Shown piece after piece: positions 1 through 9,422 of a DNA stretch of 55,348 bases. The notes under the pieces were generated by a model, which was not told where the DNA came from, did not search any database, and was given only the letters and a program-made list of their open reading frames with translations. Made by a program: the position numbers and the translations under genes. Every line of letters starts with the position of its first letter. Position 1 is the stretch's first letter. The DNA is from Saprospiraceae bacterium (GTDB lineage Bacteria; Bacteroidota; Bacteroidia; Chitinophagales; Saprospiraceae): assembly GCA_022448955.1 (NCBI GenBank), contig JAKVCU010000071.1, positions 1 through 55,348 of the forward strand. The letters are read 5' to 3'.

Positions 1-2271
1 AATTCCATCAGCAGCGGCCAAAATAATATTATCTATTGGTTCGCTTAATATCTTACTTTGGGTCTTAATATTTTTGCTGTTGTGTAATGGACTAATACGG
101 ATTTCATTCTCTTTAAAAGTTGTGAATACACTGTTTCCTAAAGATATCTTGTAAGGTGCTTTAGGGAAATCTATTGCTATTTCTGCCAATTGAACGGGGC
201 CTGCTAAATTAGCATGATAAAGCTTTGAAGAATGGATGGTGTAAACATAGATATCTTCACCCTGGGCAAATATTTTGTAGATACTTTCATCCAGTTGATG
301 AGTTGATGGTGTGTAATTTCCATCTTGCGTTTTCTTCCAATGGTATAGTGTTCTATCATTTCTTTTGGCGAGAAAAATATGATTGGCATCAGTTGAATTG
401 GCAACTAGGTTAAAAGTAATATCACCATGCTGTTCAAGTACTGCAACTTGGGTATTTGTCTTTTGGCTATAAACTTTTGGCGTTTCTTCTGCCTTTTGGC
501 AAATGATATAATCAGAATCTGTTAAGGCTTGGAATAAATTCAGACCTTGTTCTGGCCATACTGGATGAATCTTCTGACTATTATAAGGAAGCCATTCTAA
601 TAATAATCCTTCGCTTTCACCTGAACAGCTTGCGATTCGATGGCCATCGTTTGAGAAAGCAAGGTGATTAATATTTGCTTCATGGCCAACTAGTTCACCA
701 ATAAGCTCGAGTTGTGTGTTCTTTCCAATTTTATTCAGTTGATATACTTTAGCAGTTGAGCTATTGGTATGTAGGATGAATTTACTTTCATCGGGAGACC
801 AAATGATATTTTTGATAATTTCACCTTCTGTATTTAGCACGTCACCAACCTGAACGACTTTGGAGGAGCTGTTGGCAGAATTCCAAATGCTGACACCTTG
901 GTTTTGAGCGACCGTAACTACATAATTACCTTTTGGACTATAATTGGTAGAAATATTATTTTTCCCACGATTGTAAAGTACACGTTGATTACCATTGATG
1001 GCATAGCCACCATTGCTACGGGTTCGTAGGTTGCGAGAAACCGCTTGCCCTTCATTTGTTAAGATAAGGTAGGCATCTTTTTTAGGAGATAAACTAGCAG
1101 ATAAAATATTATCTTCAGGTAGTTTCAAAATTTGAGCTGAGGGCTGTTCGATAGGAATAATAAAAACATTAGTGGATTTATCTGCTGCATTAAAAGAAAA
1201 GAAATTTACGGCTAAGTCGTGAAGTGCAAGGATCACGTGCTTACTATCTTCCGAAAAGGTAATTTCTTTTAGAGCTAAGCCTAAAGTTTTAAGTGCTGAA
1301 TGGGATAAGTCCACTTTATCTGATAAATCAAACTTTACTTTCTTTCCAGTCCGTGTCCAAAGGTGAAAATTATTCTGCTTGGCTACACCAAGTATATAGT
1401 TGCCATCAGGAGATTGTTCAATAGATACTAAATTTTCTGGCACATCGTCAAGGCGAACCGTATTTTTTAATTGAGCGTTTACATCCCATATGACGATCTC
1501 TTTTTTTTCTGTGATGCCAAGAATGAATTTTTTGTCAGGCGTAAAGTGAACATTGGTTAGGTTTTGGCCTAATGTTTCAAACTTCGGAACTCTCGATACA
1601 GGATCAAAAATAGCGATTTGATTATGATAAAGTAATGCTGTAATATGATCTCGATTTTTTGCAAAAGCGATATCAATAAGCGTTGACAAAACAGGGGCAT
1701 AAGCTTTATAGAAATAGCTTTTTTTATCTAGATCACCTTGAAAAAAGGCATCATTAAAATTTTTCAGAAAATCTTCATTTTTGTAGTTGTAAACAGTCGT
1801 GTCTACTTCAAGTGCTTCGATCGCTTTTTGAATACTTTTACTTGCATTTCCTTCAACTTGGATCGCTAACTTGGATTCAAAAACTTTAGCTTGATAAGCA
1901 TTTTCTTTGGCTGACTTTTCTGCTGCTGCTTGGGCGTAAGTGGCTCTAGTCGTAGCAATGAGTGATACAATAAGCGCAATCAATAATAGAATAATGATTC
2001 CGGTAGCTATCAGAATAGTTCGTCTGCGCTTACGGCGGATGGCCCTACGGCTCTTTCTTATAAATTTTACTTCTTCTTCTGAGAAGTTAATTTGTCTTTG
2101 GAAGGGGCGCAATTCATCTAGATCATCTTGCTGTAGCAAAATCCCTTTGGCTTTATAGCGTTGGAACTCTCTTTCAATCATATTCTTAACCTGCCTCCGT
2201 GCTTTTGCTTCGGCAGAAGATTTATTGAAAACGGTTCGAGCTAAGGTGTCGTGTGTAAATTCGAATTTCAT
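1..2271 (-). CDS. membrane-anchored WD40 repeat protein with a STAND-NTPase tail motif (3' end outside window)
   Basis: The frame is open from the ATG at 2271 to the left edge (757 codons), so the C-terminus is missing. An in-frame TAA lies just upstream, so this ATG is the first possible one. The protein opens with FEFTHDTLAR, the motif that normally closes the NTPase/winged-helix part of STAND (nSTAND1-type) proteins. A charged helical stretch follows, then a very basic RRAIRRKRRR patch, one membrane helix at about residues 85-107, a coiled-coil-like Ala/Glu/Lys segment to about 145, and WD40-like blades (for example TPDKKFILGITEKKEIVIWD). The positive-inside rule puts the N-terminus in the cytoplasm and the propeller outside. 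No Walker A is present, so it cannot itself be a STAND ATPase. A role as sensor or scaffold is inference. The family call is fairly secure, the function unknown. Confidence 0.75.
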   Translation of the reverse strand, partial: MKFEFTHDTLARTVFNKSSAEAKARRQVKNMIEREFQRYKAKGILLQQDDLDELRPFQRQINFSEEEVKFIRKSRRAIRRKRRRTILIATGIIILLLIALIVSLIATTRATYAQAAAEKSAKENAYQAKVFESKLAIQVEGNASKSIQKAIEALEVDTTVYNYKNEDFLKNFNDAFFQGDLDKKSYFYKAYAPVLSTLIDIAFAKNRDHITALLYHNQIAIFDPVSRVPKFETLGQNLTNVHFTPDKKFILGITEKKEIVIWDVNAQLKNTVRLDDVPENLVSIEQSPDGNYILGVAKQNNFHLWTRTGKKVKFDLSDKVDLSHSALKTLGLALKEITFSEDSKHVILALHDLAVNFFSFNAADKSTNVFIIPIEQPSAQILKLPEDNILSASLSPKKDAYLILTNEGQAVSRNLRTRSNGGYAINGNQRVLYNRGKNNISTNYSPKGNYVVTVAQNQGVSIWNSANSSSKVVQVGDVLNTEGEIIKNIIWSPDESKFILHTNSSTAKVYQLNKIGKNTQLELIGELVGHEANINHLAFSNDGHRIASCSGESEGLLLEWLPYNSQKIHPVWPEQGLNLFQALTDSDYIICQKAEETPKVYSQKTNTQVAVLEQHGDITFNLVANSTDANHIFLAKRNDRTLYHWKKTQDGNYTPSTHQLDESIYKIFAQGEDIYVYTIHSSKLYHANLAGPVQLAEIAIDFPKAPYKISLGNSVFTTFKENEIRISPLHNSKNIKTQSKILSEPIDNIILAAADGI

Positions 2272-2676
2272 AGTTTCTAGCCTAACTACTTAAGCATGAA
2301 GTGAAAAATAAAATAGACATCTGTTCCTATTATAATGCAAGATACAGAGCATTTTATTTCTACTTGATTCCTAAAAATAATGAAATTATAGAATCAGACA
2401 GAAATGTATGGAACGCTACAGCCTTTTTTGTGCTTATTTTTTGCAATTTCCTTGGAAATTGCTCTTTTTGTGTTATTATACGTAATTGTAAACTACTCCC
2501 CACCTCAATTGGCTGCAAAGATCATTAAATCTTTAGTGAATAGGTGAATATGATCCTTGTGCCAGCTTATGCCTATATATAAAACATATTTTCAAAATTC
2601 CTTCTACTTACTAATACTTTAGACCCAGTTAATGTTTGATTAATGAGCTGAGCGCAATAGCTCCGCTTCATACTTA
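2272..2676. other. divergent intergenic region with a hairpin
   Basis: About 400 bases separate the divergent WD40 and BNR genes, so promoters for both should lie here. I see no convincing TAnnTTTG element. A short reading frame at 2301-2528 has unremarkable composition and crosses the hairpin at 2443-2462, so I do not call it a gene. Confidence 0.5.
2443..2469 (+). terminator. hairpin followed by a T-rich tract
   Basis: GCAATTTC and GAAATTGC pair around a CTTG tetraloop and are followed by TCTTTTTG. It has the form of an intrinsic terminator on the plus strand, but no plus-strand gene lies upstream in this gap. It could be a leader attenuator for the gene at 2692 or simply an inverted repeat. 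Confidence 0.35.
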
Positions 2677-2691
2677 GTGAATAGAACTACT

Positions 2692-5600
2692 ATGAAGAGA
2701 TTCTTTTTTTCTATTTTTTTGACGCTTTTTGTACTACAAACACTTATCGGGCAAGATGAATTACCTTACGGAAATTCTACTGATCTTAGCCTACCAGAGT
2801 GGGTCCGCATGATGTATGAACCTCATCCTAGTGTGGGAGAGGTTGTAGCTGCCTATGAAAGCTACTATAAGACGCATGCATTTGTGAAAAACAATCATAC
2901 GCAATTTTACAAAAGGTGGCTAAGGAATATTGGAACCTATGAATTCCAATTTGTTGATCCAAATGCATCTCCTCAAGAAATCAGAAGACGTAAACGATTG
3001 GATCAGGCTTATGCTAAAAAGTATACAGAAGCTGCACGAAGTAACACTGCTCATTGGATGGTGGAGGGCCCATTTGACTGGGATCATGAAGCTGCGGGGC
3101 GAAGTTATGCGCCAGGGGCAGCACATGTTTATACAGTAGAGCACTGCAAAGCAGTTCCTGACGTATTGTATGCGGGCACCGCTACGGCAGGTATTTGGAA
3201 AAGTATAGATAATGGTGAAAGCTGGACCAATGTTTCTAAAGGGCTAAGTGTCAATCAAGTCTATGCCTTAGAAGTCCATCATACTGATCCTGATATTGTT
3301 TATGCAAGATTATTTAGTAACATCTATAAAACAACAGATGGTGGCGCAAATTGGTTGCCAACCGGTGATACTGCTTTTAAGAATCTGAGTTTTCAGACAA
3401 AGGATATTCGAATGCACCCCACCGATGGTGATATTTTATTTGCCGCTACCGATGATGGACTTTTTCGCACAGCAAATGGTGGATCAACTTGGACCGCTGT
3501 ATTAGCTGGGGCCTTTCAAGAAATTGAGTATCATCCTACCAAGCCAGAAATAGTGTATGTCATAAAACAAGTAGATCATCGAACAGCGTTTTATAAATCG
3601 ATCGATGGTGGGCAAACTTTTACTATTCAGACGAATGGATGGCCCGTTCCCAGTAGCCCTAGCGAAAATAAGAGAGCAGAAATTGCTGTGACACCTGCTA
3701 ATCCGGATAAAGTATATGCCGTATTGACAGGAGTAGAGAATGGCGGTAGTGGACTGTATGGGGTTTACGTAAGTGAAAATGAGGGAGAAAGTTGGACCTT
3801 TAATTGTTGTGGTCCTCAGCCAGGTGGGCAACCTGATTTGAGTGCAATTCCTCCTAATATTAATACCATGGGATGGCAAGATAATGGTAGTGATGATGGT
3901 GGACAATATTACTATGATCTTGCTTTAGCGGTTTCTCCAACTAATGAAGACTCAGTTTTCTTGGGCGGTGTTAATATGTGGGTGTCTGGAGATGGAGGAA
4001 GCACCTTTAGCTGTCCGGCCAAGTGGAGCCATCCTCACAAGCCCAATTATGTACATGCTGATATCCATGATATTCAATTTTATGATAATGGAGAGATTTG
4101 GGTAGCCTGTGATGGTGGTATCTTTTACTCTGTAAATGATGGTGCTTCTTTTGATCGAAGGATGTATGGCATTGCAGCTACTGACTTTTGGGGTTTTGGA
4201 GTAAGTTTCTGGGATGGGGAGGTGATGATTGGAGGCGCTTATCACAATGGTACATTGCTTAAGCATGGTAATGTTTATCATAATGGTTGGATAAGTACTG
4301 ATGGAGGCGATGGTACTGGTGGATTTGTAAATGTGGGCGATGATGATGAAGTATACAGTAACTATGACATTAAAACCTTATCAAATGATCGACTTCAAGA
4401 TATGAACACCCGAGCTTTCGCCCAAAAGCCGTTCACTCATTACACAGTGGGACGATCTAGTCAGGTGGCCTTTGATCCAAGATGTTTCAATCGACAATTT
4501 TTTGGTAGAGAGGATGGCCTGTGGTTGACAGAAGACGGGCATTATACTGCAAGCTTAGTATTTGATTTTAATGAAAGTGTAGCAGATGTAGAATTGGGAT
4601 GGACGAATAGCGATACTATTTATGTAAGTACATGGCCAGGATACTGGAATCAAAAAAATGTTTATCGTACCTATGATGGTGGAGCAACCTGGACCGTCAT
4701 TACCCCACCAAGTGATCTGTTTAGTAGCGCGAGAGATATTGGCTACGATATTGTTGTCAGTGAAAAAGATGCAAATACCATTTGGTTAGCTAGGGTAGGA
4801 AGGGCAACAAATGACAATAATAAAATCTTTAAATCAACAAATGGAGGGAATACTTGGACGAATGTCACATCGGTTGCACTAGATGGCGAAACCTTAACGA
4901 ACATTACTTTACATCGAGGAGCAAATAACGGTATTTATATAGGAACTAGTCGGGCAGTGTATTACAAGAGTGATGGTATGGAAGACTGGGTGTTATTTAA
5001 CGGCGACTTACCTGCAGCTACCTTTTCTCGAAGATTGTATATTAATTATCGCACAGGAACAATTATCAATGGAACGAATCGTTCCGCATGGCGTTCTAAC
5101 TTATATGAAAATGCAGCTCCTGTTGCCCAGATTAGTGTAGATAAGCTTGAGTCAGCCTGCTCGAGAGATACTTTTTATTTTTCTGATTATTCTGCTATAA
5201 ATGGTTTAAATCCAAGCTGGAGTTGGTCTTTCCCAGGAGCCACTTATGTCAGTTCTACTACTGATCGCAATCCAAAAGTAGTATATGGAAACGCTGGAAT
5301 ATATGATGTCAGTTTGACTGTAGGAGATATTAATGGAAGTGATAGTCAAACACTTGGAAGCCTCATACGTGTGGCAAATGAATGTGATCCAGCAGTGGTG
5401 GCTGGCAAAAGTTTATATTGTCTGAATCCTGGTGATTATGTACAGATGCCTAATCTGGATATTGAAACCAATACTATTTCTATCAGTGCTTGGATAAAAC
5501 CAGAAGGAATACAGCAGGCATATACAGGTATTATTTTTAATGATGATATTTCTGCTGGATTTAATTTTACAGATAATAATCAATTGGGATATCATTGGAA

Positions 5601-7044
5601 TGGTGGAGCTACACATTGGACATGGGAAAGTGGATTATTTGTACCAGCGGATGAATGGTCTTATGTGGCAATGGTGGTTAGCCCTACGCATATAACCTTC
5701 TACTTAAACGAACAAGAGATCAGCAGAACAATCAACCTTGATCCTGTACTTTTTAAGAATATGAAAATTGGTAGTTTTAAAGGTTGGCCAACTCGAAATT
5801 TTAAAGGGTATATGGAGGAAGTGAGTATCTGGAATCGCTCATTGAGTAGAGATGAAATTCGAAAACTTAGGCACTTGACTAAAGATCAGTTGGCAGATAT
5901 GGAAAGCCCTGAATATGATAGTGATTTTTTAGCTTATTATCAATTTAATGACCAAGGCACAAAAATATATGATAGGGTAGGGGTATTACATAGTAGCTTA
6001 CAAGGAGGCGCTTCGTTAAAGTCTTCTAGTGTAGCTGTTGGAAGTGGAAAGAGTACACTGAAAAATATATCTATAGGAGGCGCTGTAAGCTTTGATGAAT
6101 CAGACATTGTCATTGGTTTTCCTTCGATTGGAAGTCTTCCAAGTGGGGAAGTCGTCGTTTCAAAATTATATACTGCACCAGATGTACATCCAACTGACCA
6201 AATGGATGTTAGCACTTATTGGATCGTCAATAATTATGGAAACGCCACTTTTAGTCCTCTAGATAGCATTCGATTTGATGGCGTATTTGGACAGTTAATA
6301 AGTCCAGATGATGAAGCAAGTGTACTTACATTATATAAAAGACCATCTAATGCAGATGGGGCAACTTGGGGCGATTTTATAGCTACTGCATCTCAGTTTT
6401 CGAATATGGAAGATGGAAGTCTTGGGGTAAGTTTTATTCCTGAAGAAGGCCTAGATAGTTTTAGTCAGTTTGCGGTGAGTAGAGATCCGGCCTTACCAAT
6501 TGTGCAAATTGGTTTTAGAGCATCACCACAAGGTGGTGACGTATTACTAAAATGGGAAACAACAAATGTAGAAGACCTTAAACGATTGGAATTGGAGCGA
6601 AGTCCAGATAAAAAGAACTGGCAAGTTTGCTCAAGCTTTGATGCAACTGAACAAGGCTCAGCGGATGAATACGTAGATCCATCTATTTTTAATACCATGG
6701 ATTGTGCTTTATTGTATTATCGTTTAAAGATTGTGAATCAGGATGGAAGCTACCGGTATTCAGCTATTCAATCGGTTGATTATACTTGGGCTGAAGATGC
6801 ATTTTCCATTGCTCCTAATCCAGTAAATGATCTATTAAGGGTGGACTTGAAATCACCATTTAGTGGAAGCGTGCAGATGAGTATCCTATCCGCTCAAGGC
6901 CGTTTGATGTGGAGTAGGAGAATGGGCATAGAAAAAGGTGATAATGCTTATCAACTTGCAATGGGAGTATATCCAGCAGGAATGTACATATTGCGATGGA
7001 GCGTGAATGATCAAGTAATTACTAAAAGAATTATGGTGAATTAA
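2692..7044 (+). CDS. secreted sortilin/BNR-repeat protein with PKD, LamG and T9SS sorting domains
   Basis: A GTG at 2677 is possible, but the ATG at 2692 gives a clean signal peptide (MKRFFFSIFLTLF...GQ). The N-terminal two thirds carry many Asp-box (BNR) motifs, for example SIDNGESW, TTDGGANW, SIDGGQTF, TYDGGATW and STNGGNTW, indicating sortilin/VPS10-like beta-propellers. A PKD-like domain follows (SWSWSFPG...YDVSLTV), then a concanavalin/LamG-type domain (ISISAWIKPEG...NFKGYMEEVSIWNRSLS). The C-terminus is a type A T9SS sorting domain (IAPNPVNDLLRVD ... PAGMYILRW). It is therefore probably exported across the outer membrane and surface-attached or released. Asp-box proteins of this kind are often called glycosyl hydrolases, but I see no catalytic residues that would prove it. 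It looks monocistronic. Confidence 0.85.
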   Translation: MKRFFFSIFLTLFVLQTLIGQDELPYGNSTDLSLPEWVRMMYEPHPSVGEVVAAYESYYKTHAFVKNNHTQFYKRWLRNIGTYEFQFVDPNASPQEIRRRKRLDQAYAKKYTEAARSNTAHWMVEGPFDWDHEAAGRSYAPGAAHVYTVEHCKAVPDVLYAGTATAGIWKSIDNGESWTNVSKGLSVNQVYALEVHHTDPDIVYARLFSNIYKTTDGGANWLPTGDTAFKNLSFQTKDIRMHPTDGDILFAATDDGLFRTANGGSTWTAVLAGAFQEIEYHPTKPEIVYVIKQVDHRTAFYKSIDGGQTFTIQTNGWPVPSSPSENKRAEIAVTPANPDKVYAVLTGVENGGSGLYGVYVSENEGESWTFNCCGPQPGGQPDLSAIPPNINTMGWQDNGSDDGGQYYYDLALAVSPTNEDSVFLGGVNMWVSGDGGSTFSCPAKWSHPHKPNYVHADIHDIQFYDNGEIWVACDGGIFYSVNDGASFDRRMYGIAATDFWGFGVSFWDGEVMIGGAYHNGTLLKHGNVYHNGWISTDGGDGTGGFVNVGDDDEVYSNYDIKTLSNDRLQDMNTRAFAQKPFTHYTVGRSSQVAFDPRCFNRQFFGREDGLWLTEDGHYTASLVFDFNESVADVELGWTNSDTIYVSTWPGYWNQKNVYRTYDGGATWTVITPPSDLFSSARDIGYDIVVSEKDANTIWLARVGRATNDNNKIFKSTNGGNTWTNVTSVALDGETLTNITLHRGANNGIYIGTSRAVYYKSDGMEDWVLFNGDLPAATFSRRLYINYRTGTIINGTNRSAWRSNLYENAAPVAQISVDKLESACSRDTFYFSDYSAINGLNPSWSWSFPGATYVSSTTDRNPKVVYGNAGIYDVSLTVGDINGSDSQTLGSLIRVANECDPAVVAGKSLYCLNPGDYVQMPNLDIETNTISISAWIKPEGIQQAYTGIIFNDDISAGFNFTDNNQLGYHWNGGATHWTWESGLFVPADEWSYVAMVVSPTHITFYLNEQEISRTINLDPVLFKNMKIGSFKGWPTRNFKGYMEEVSIWNRSLSRDEIRKLRHLTKDQLADMESPEYDSDFLAYYQFNDQGTKIYDRVGVLHSSLQGGASLKSSSVAVGSGKSTLKNISIGGAVSFDESDIVIGFPSIGSLPSGEVVVSKLYTAPDVHPTDQMDVSTYWIVNNYGNATFSPLDSIRFDGVFGQLISPDDEASVLTLYKRPSNADGATWGDFIATASQFSNMEDGSLGVSFIPEEGLDSFSQFAVSRDPALPIVQIGFRASPQGGDVLLKWETTNVEDLKRLELERSPDKKNWQVCSSFDATEQGSADEYVDPSIFNTMDCALLYYRLKIVNQDGSYRYSAIQSVDYTWAEDAFSIAPNPVNDLLRVDLKSPFSGSVQMSILSAQGRLMWSRRMGIEKGDNAYQLAMGVYPAGMYILRWSVNDQVITKRIMVN

Positions 7045-7140
7045 AATGTTTGGAGTAGGTTTTTTAATTTAGGGGTTGATAGATTATGCATGTTGTAAAG
7101 AAATATAACATGCCTTAGATGACTTTCCAAAATAGTAATC

Positions 7141-8193
7141 ATGAAGACGATTAAAGGACCTGCTTTATTTTTAGCACAGTTTATGGGAGATGAAGCTCCA
7201 TTTAATTCTTTAGAGAACATCTGTAAATGGGCCGCAGACTTAGGTTATAAAGGTATTCAAATTCCAACATGGGAAGATCGCTTAATTGATTTGAGGCAAG
7301 CTGCTGAAAGTAAGGCGTATTGTGATGAGCTGAAAGGCAAAATTGCTGATTTTGGTTTGGAAATTACCGAATTAGCGACTCACCTCCAAGGACAATTAGT
7401 AGCTGTTCATCCTGCTTATGATCACCTATTTGATGGCTTTGCACCTGATGAGGTAAAAGGTAATCCAAAGGCTAGAACAGAGTGGGCGGTACAGCAAGTA
7501 ATATATACAGCAAAAGCAAGCCGCAACTTAGGCTTGGATGCCTCAGTTAGTTTTTCCGGAGCTTTATTATGGCCGTTTATGTATCCATGGCCACAACGGC
7601 CAGCTGGTTTGGTAGAGATGGGATTTGGTGAGCTGGCTAAGCGTTGGAAGCCGATTTTAGACGTCTATGATGAAGTTGGAGTGGATGTATGTTACGAGTT
7701 ACACCCAGGAGAGGATTTGCACGATGGTATTTCTTTTGAGCAGTTTGTCGATGCTTTAGATGGGCACGAGCGTGCTTGTATTAATTATGACCCGAGTCAT
7801 TTTGTACTACAATCTTTAGATTATCTATCATTTATAGACTTATATCACGATCGCATCAAAGCATTTCATGTTAAAGATGCGGAGTTTAACCCAACAGGTC
7901 GGCAAGGGGTTTATGGTGGTTACCAGCCTTGGATAAATAGAGCAGGGCGATTCCGTTCATTAGGGGATGGCCAAGTTGATTTTAAAGGTATCTTTAGTAA
8001 ACTTTCACAGTATGATTATGATTCATGGGCTGTATTAGAATGGGAGTGTTGTATCAAGAGCCCTGAACAAGGAGCTAGAGAGGGCGCACCATTTATCCAA
8101 AATCATATTATCGAAGTAACTAAAAAAGCTTTTGATGACTTTGCAGATGGTGGTATGGATGAATCTTTGAATAGAAAAACACTAGGATTGTGA
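7141..8193 (+). CDS. sugar phosphate isomerase/epimerase family protein (xylose isomerase-like TIM barrel)
   Basis: The protein has 350 residues and no signal peptide, so it is cytoplasmic. It shows the AP-endonuclease-2/xylose-isomerase barrel signature: an N-terminal GYKGIQIPTWEDR strand, then CYELHPGEDL, NYDPSHFVLQ, KAFHVKDAEF and a terminal WAVLEWECC. The Glu, Asp, His and His/Asp residues in these strands are the usual metal ligands of the family. Relatives act on sugars or inositol derivatives, but the substrate cannot be read from the sequence. It stands alone between the BNR protein and the K+ channel, with short gaps on both sides and no transporter. The LacI-type regulator at 9419 may belong to a carbohydrate regulon, but no link is visible. 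Confidence 0.85.
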   Translation: MKTIKGPALFLAQFMGDEAPFNSLENICKWAADLGYKGIQIPTWEDRLIDLRQAAESKAYCDELKGKIADFGLEITELATHLQGQLVAVHPAYDHLFDGFAPDEVKGNPKARTEWAVQQVIYTAKASRNLGLDASVSFSGALLWPFMYPWPQRPAGLVEMGFGELAKRWKPILDVYDEVGVDVCYELHPGEDLHDGISFEQFVDALDGHERACINYDPSHFVLQSLDYLSFIDLYHDRIKAFHVKDAEFNPTGRQGVYGGYQPWINRAGRFRSLGDGQVDFKGIFSKLSQYDYDSWAVLEWECCIKSPEQGAREGAPFIQNHIIEVTKKAFDDFADGGMDESLNRKTLGL

Positions 8194-8369
8194 TCCATAC
8201 TATTAATGGAATTGCTAGTGGGTAAAGAGTCGATCTTGGAATGCTTTATTTGAGCTGAAGTGATCGAGTTAGTTCAGTACGATTGCTCCTTAGTTATACC
8301 CTAATTGACTCTGGAGCGAAAGACTTTGAATTGATATAATTTATGCGCTAGGAAAACGCAACAAAGAGG

Positions 8370-9422
8370 ATGATATTAGGAAGACTATCAACATGGGATG
8401 CGCACACTTTACCCTCTTCTTTTCTAAGTGCTCGTTGGGCACTAATGTTATTTGTAGGAGAGGTTTGTTTAGGTACGCTTGCCTACATATTGATTGAGCA
8501 ATATAACTTCATAGAGGCATTTTATATGGTCATGATAACCGTATCGACTGTTGGATATACTGAAGTGAAACCACTAACAGATGCGGGCCGTTTTTTTACC
8601 TCCTTTTTGATTTTGATGAATATTGGCATTTTTGCCTACAGCATTGCTGTTTTTACATATTATGTTATTCAAGGAGAAATTTTTAAAAAGCTACATATAC
8701 TTTTGATCAATAAAAAAATAGAAGAACTGAGAAATCATATCATTGTTTGCGGATATGGTCGATACGGGAAAGAAATGGCGAAGCATTTTTTTGAGCATGA
8801 TTTACCATTTATTGTTATTGATTCTAATCCTATTCGGGTTCAGAACATACAGCAGTCTAGCGAAAAGATTCTTTATGTAGAGGGTGATGCTACTCATGAT
8901 GAAGTACTGATCCGTGCAGGAATTCAAAGTGCGCAAGCCATTATTTCTGCTCTGCCCGATGATTCTGACAATGTGTTTATTGTTTTGACTGCTAGGCAAT
9001 TGAATCCACGTATAAATATCATCAGTAGGGCAAAACATGAAAAAACAGAGAAAAAGCTACTAAAAGCAGGCGCTAATCACGTCGTACGTCCAGAGCAAAT
9101 TGGTGGATTCTATATGGCTACACTAGTTAGTAAACCAGGGGCAGTAGAATTCTTTTCTTTTTTAACGAATGAGGCTCAATCAGATATTGGATTTGAGGAA
9201 ATTACCTACGAGTCTCTTCCAAGAGACTGCAAAGATAAAACCATCCGAGAGCTCAATATCCGAGGGGCTACAGGTACTAATATTATTGGATTTAAACATG
9301 CTACAGGAGCATATGTCGTAAATCCATCTCCAGATACTAGAATTGTTCCTAATTCTAGTTTTATTCTTCTTGGCGATCGGTATCAGCTTCTTCGATTGAA
9401 GACTTACTTGCAACAATATTAA
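8370..9422 (+). CDS. potassium channel protein with TrkA-N and TrkA-C (RCK) domains
   Basis: Two membrane helices (about residues 22-45 and 73-98) flank a pore loop with the filter T60-V-G-Y-T-E65. The first four positions match the K+ channel signature TVGYGD, but the GD that normally follows is replaced by TE. A Rossmann RCK/TrkA-N domain begins at about residue 118 (HIIVCGYGRYGKEMAKHF ... VIDSNPIRV ... EGDATHDEVL), and a TrkA-C domain forms the end (INIRGATGTNIIGF). The overall plan matches MthK-like ligand-gated K+ channels, which assemble as tetramers in the inner membrane. The last four bases overlap the stop end of the convergent LacI-type gene. The channel call is secure; gating ligand and selectivity are not known. 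Confidence 0.9.
   Translation: MILGRLSTWDAHTLPSSFLSARWALMLFVGEVCLGTLAYILIEQYNFIEAFYMVMITVSTVGYTEVKPLTDAGRFFTSFLILMNIGIFAYSIAVFTYYVIQGEIFKKLHILLINKKIEELRNHIIVCGYGRYGKEMAKHFFEHDLPFIVIDSNPIRVQNIQQSSEKILYVEGDATHDEVLIRAGIQSAQAIISALPDDSDNVFIVLTARQLNPRINIISRAKHEKTEKKLLKAGANHVVRPEQIGGFYMATLVSKPGAVEFFSFLTNEAQSDIGFEEITYESLPRDCKDKTIRELNIRGATGTNIIGFKHATGAYVVNPSPDTRIVPNSSFILLGDRYQLLRLKTYLQQY

Noticed and set aside
2301-2528. 75-residue plus-strand reading frame in the gap before the BNR gene
   Set aside because: It runs through the hairpin at 2443-2462, has no signal or domain, and lies in a region expected to hold promoters.
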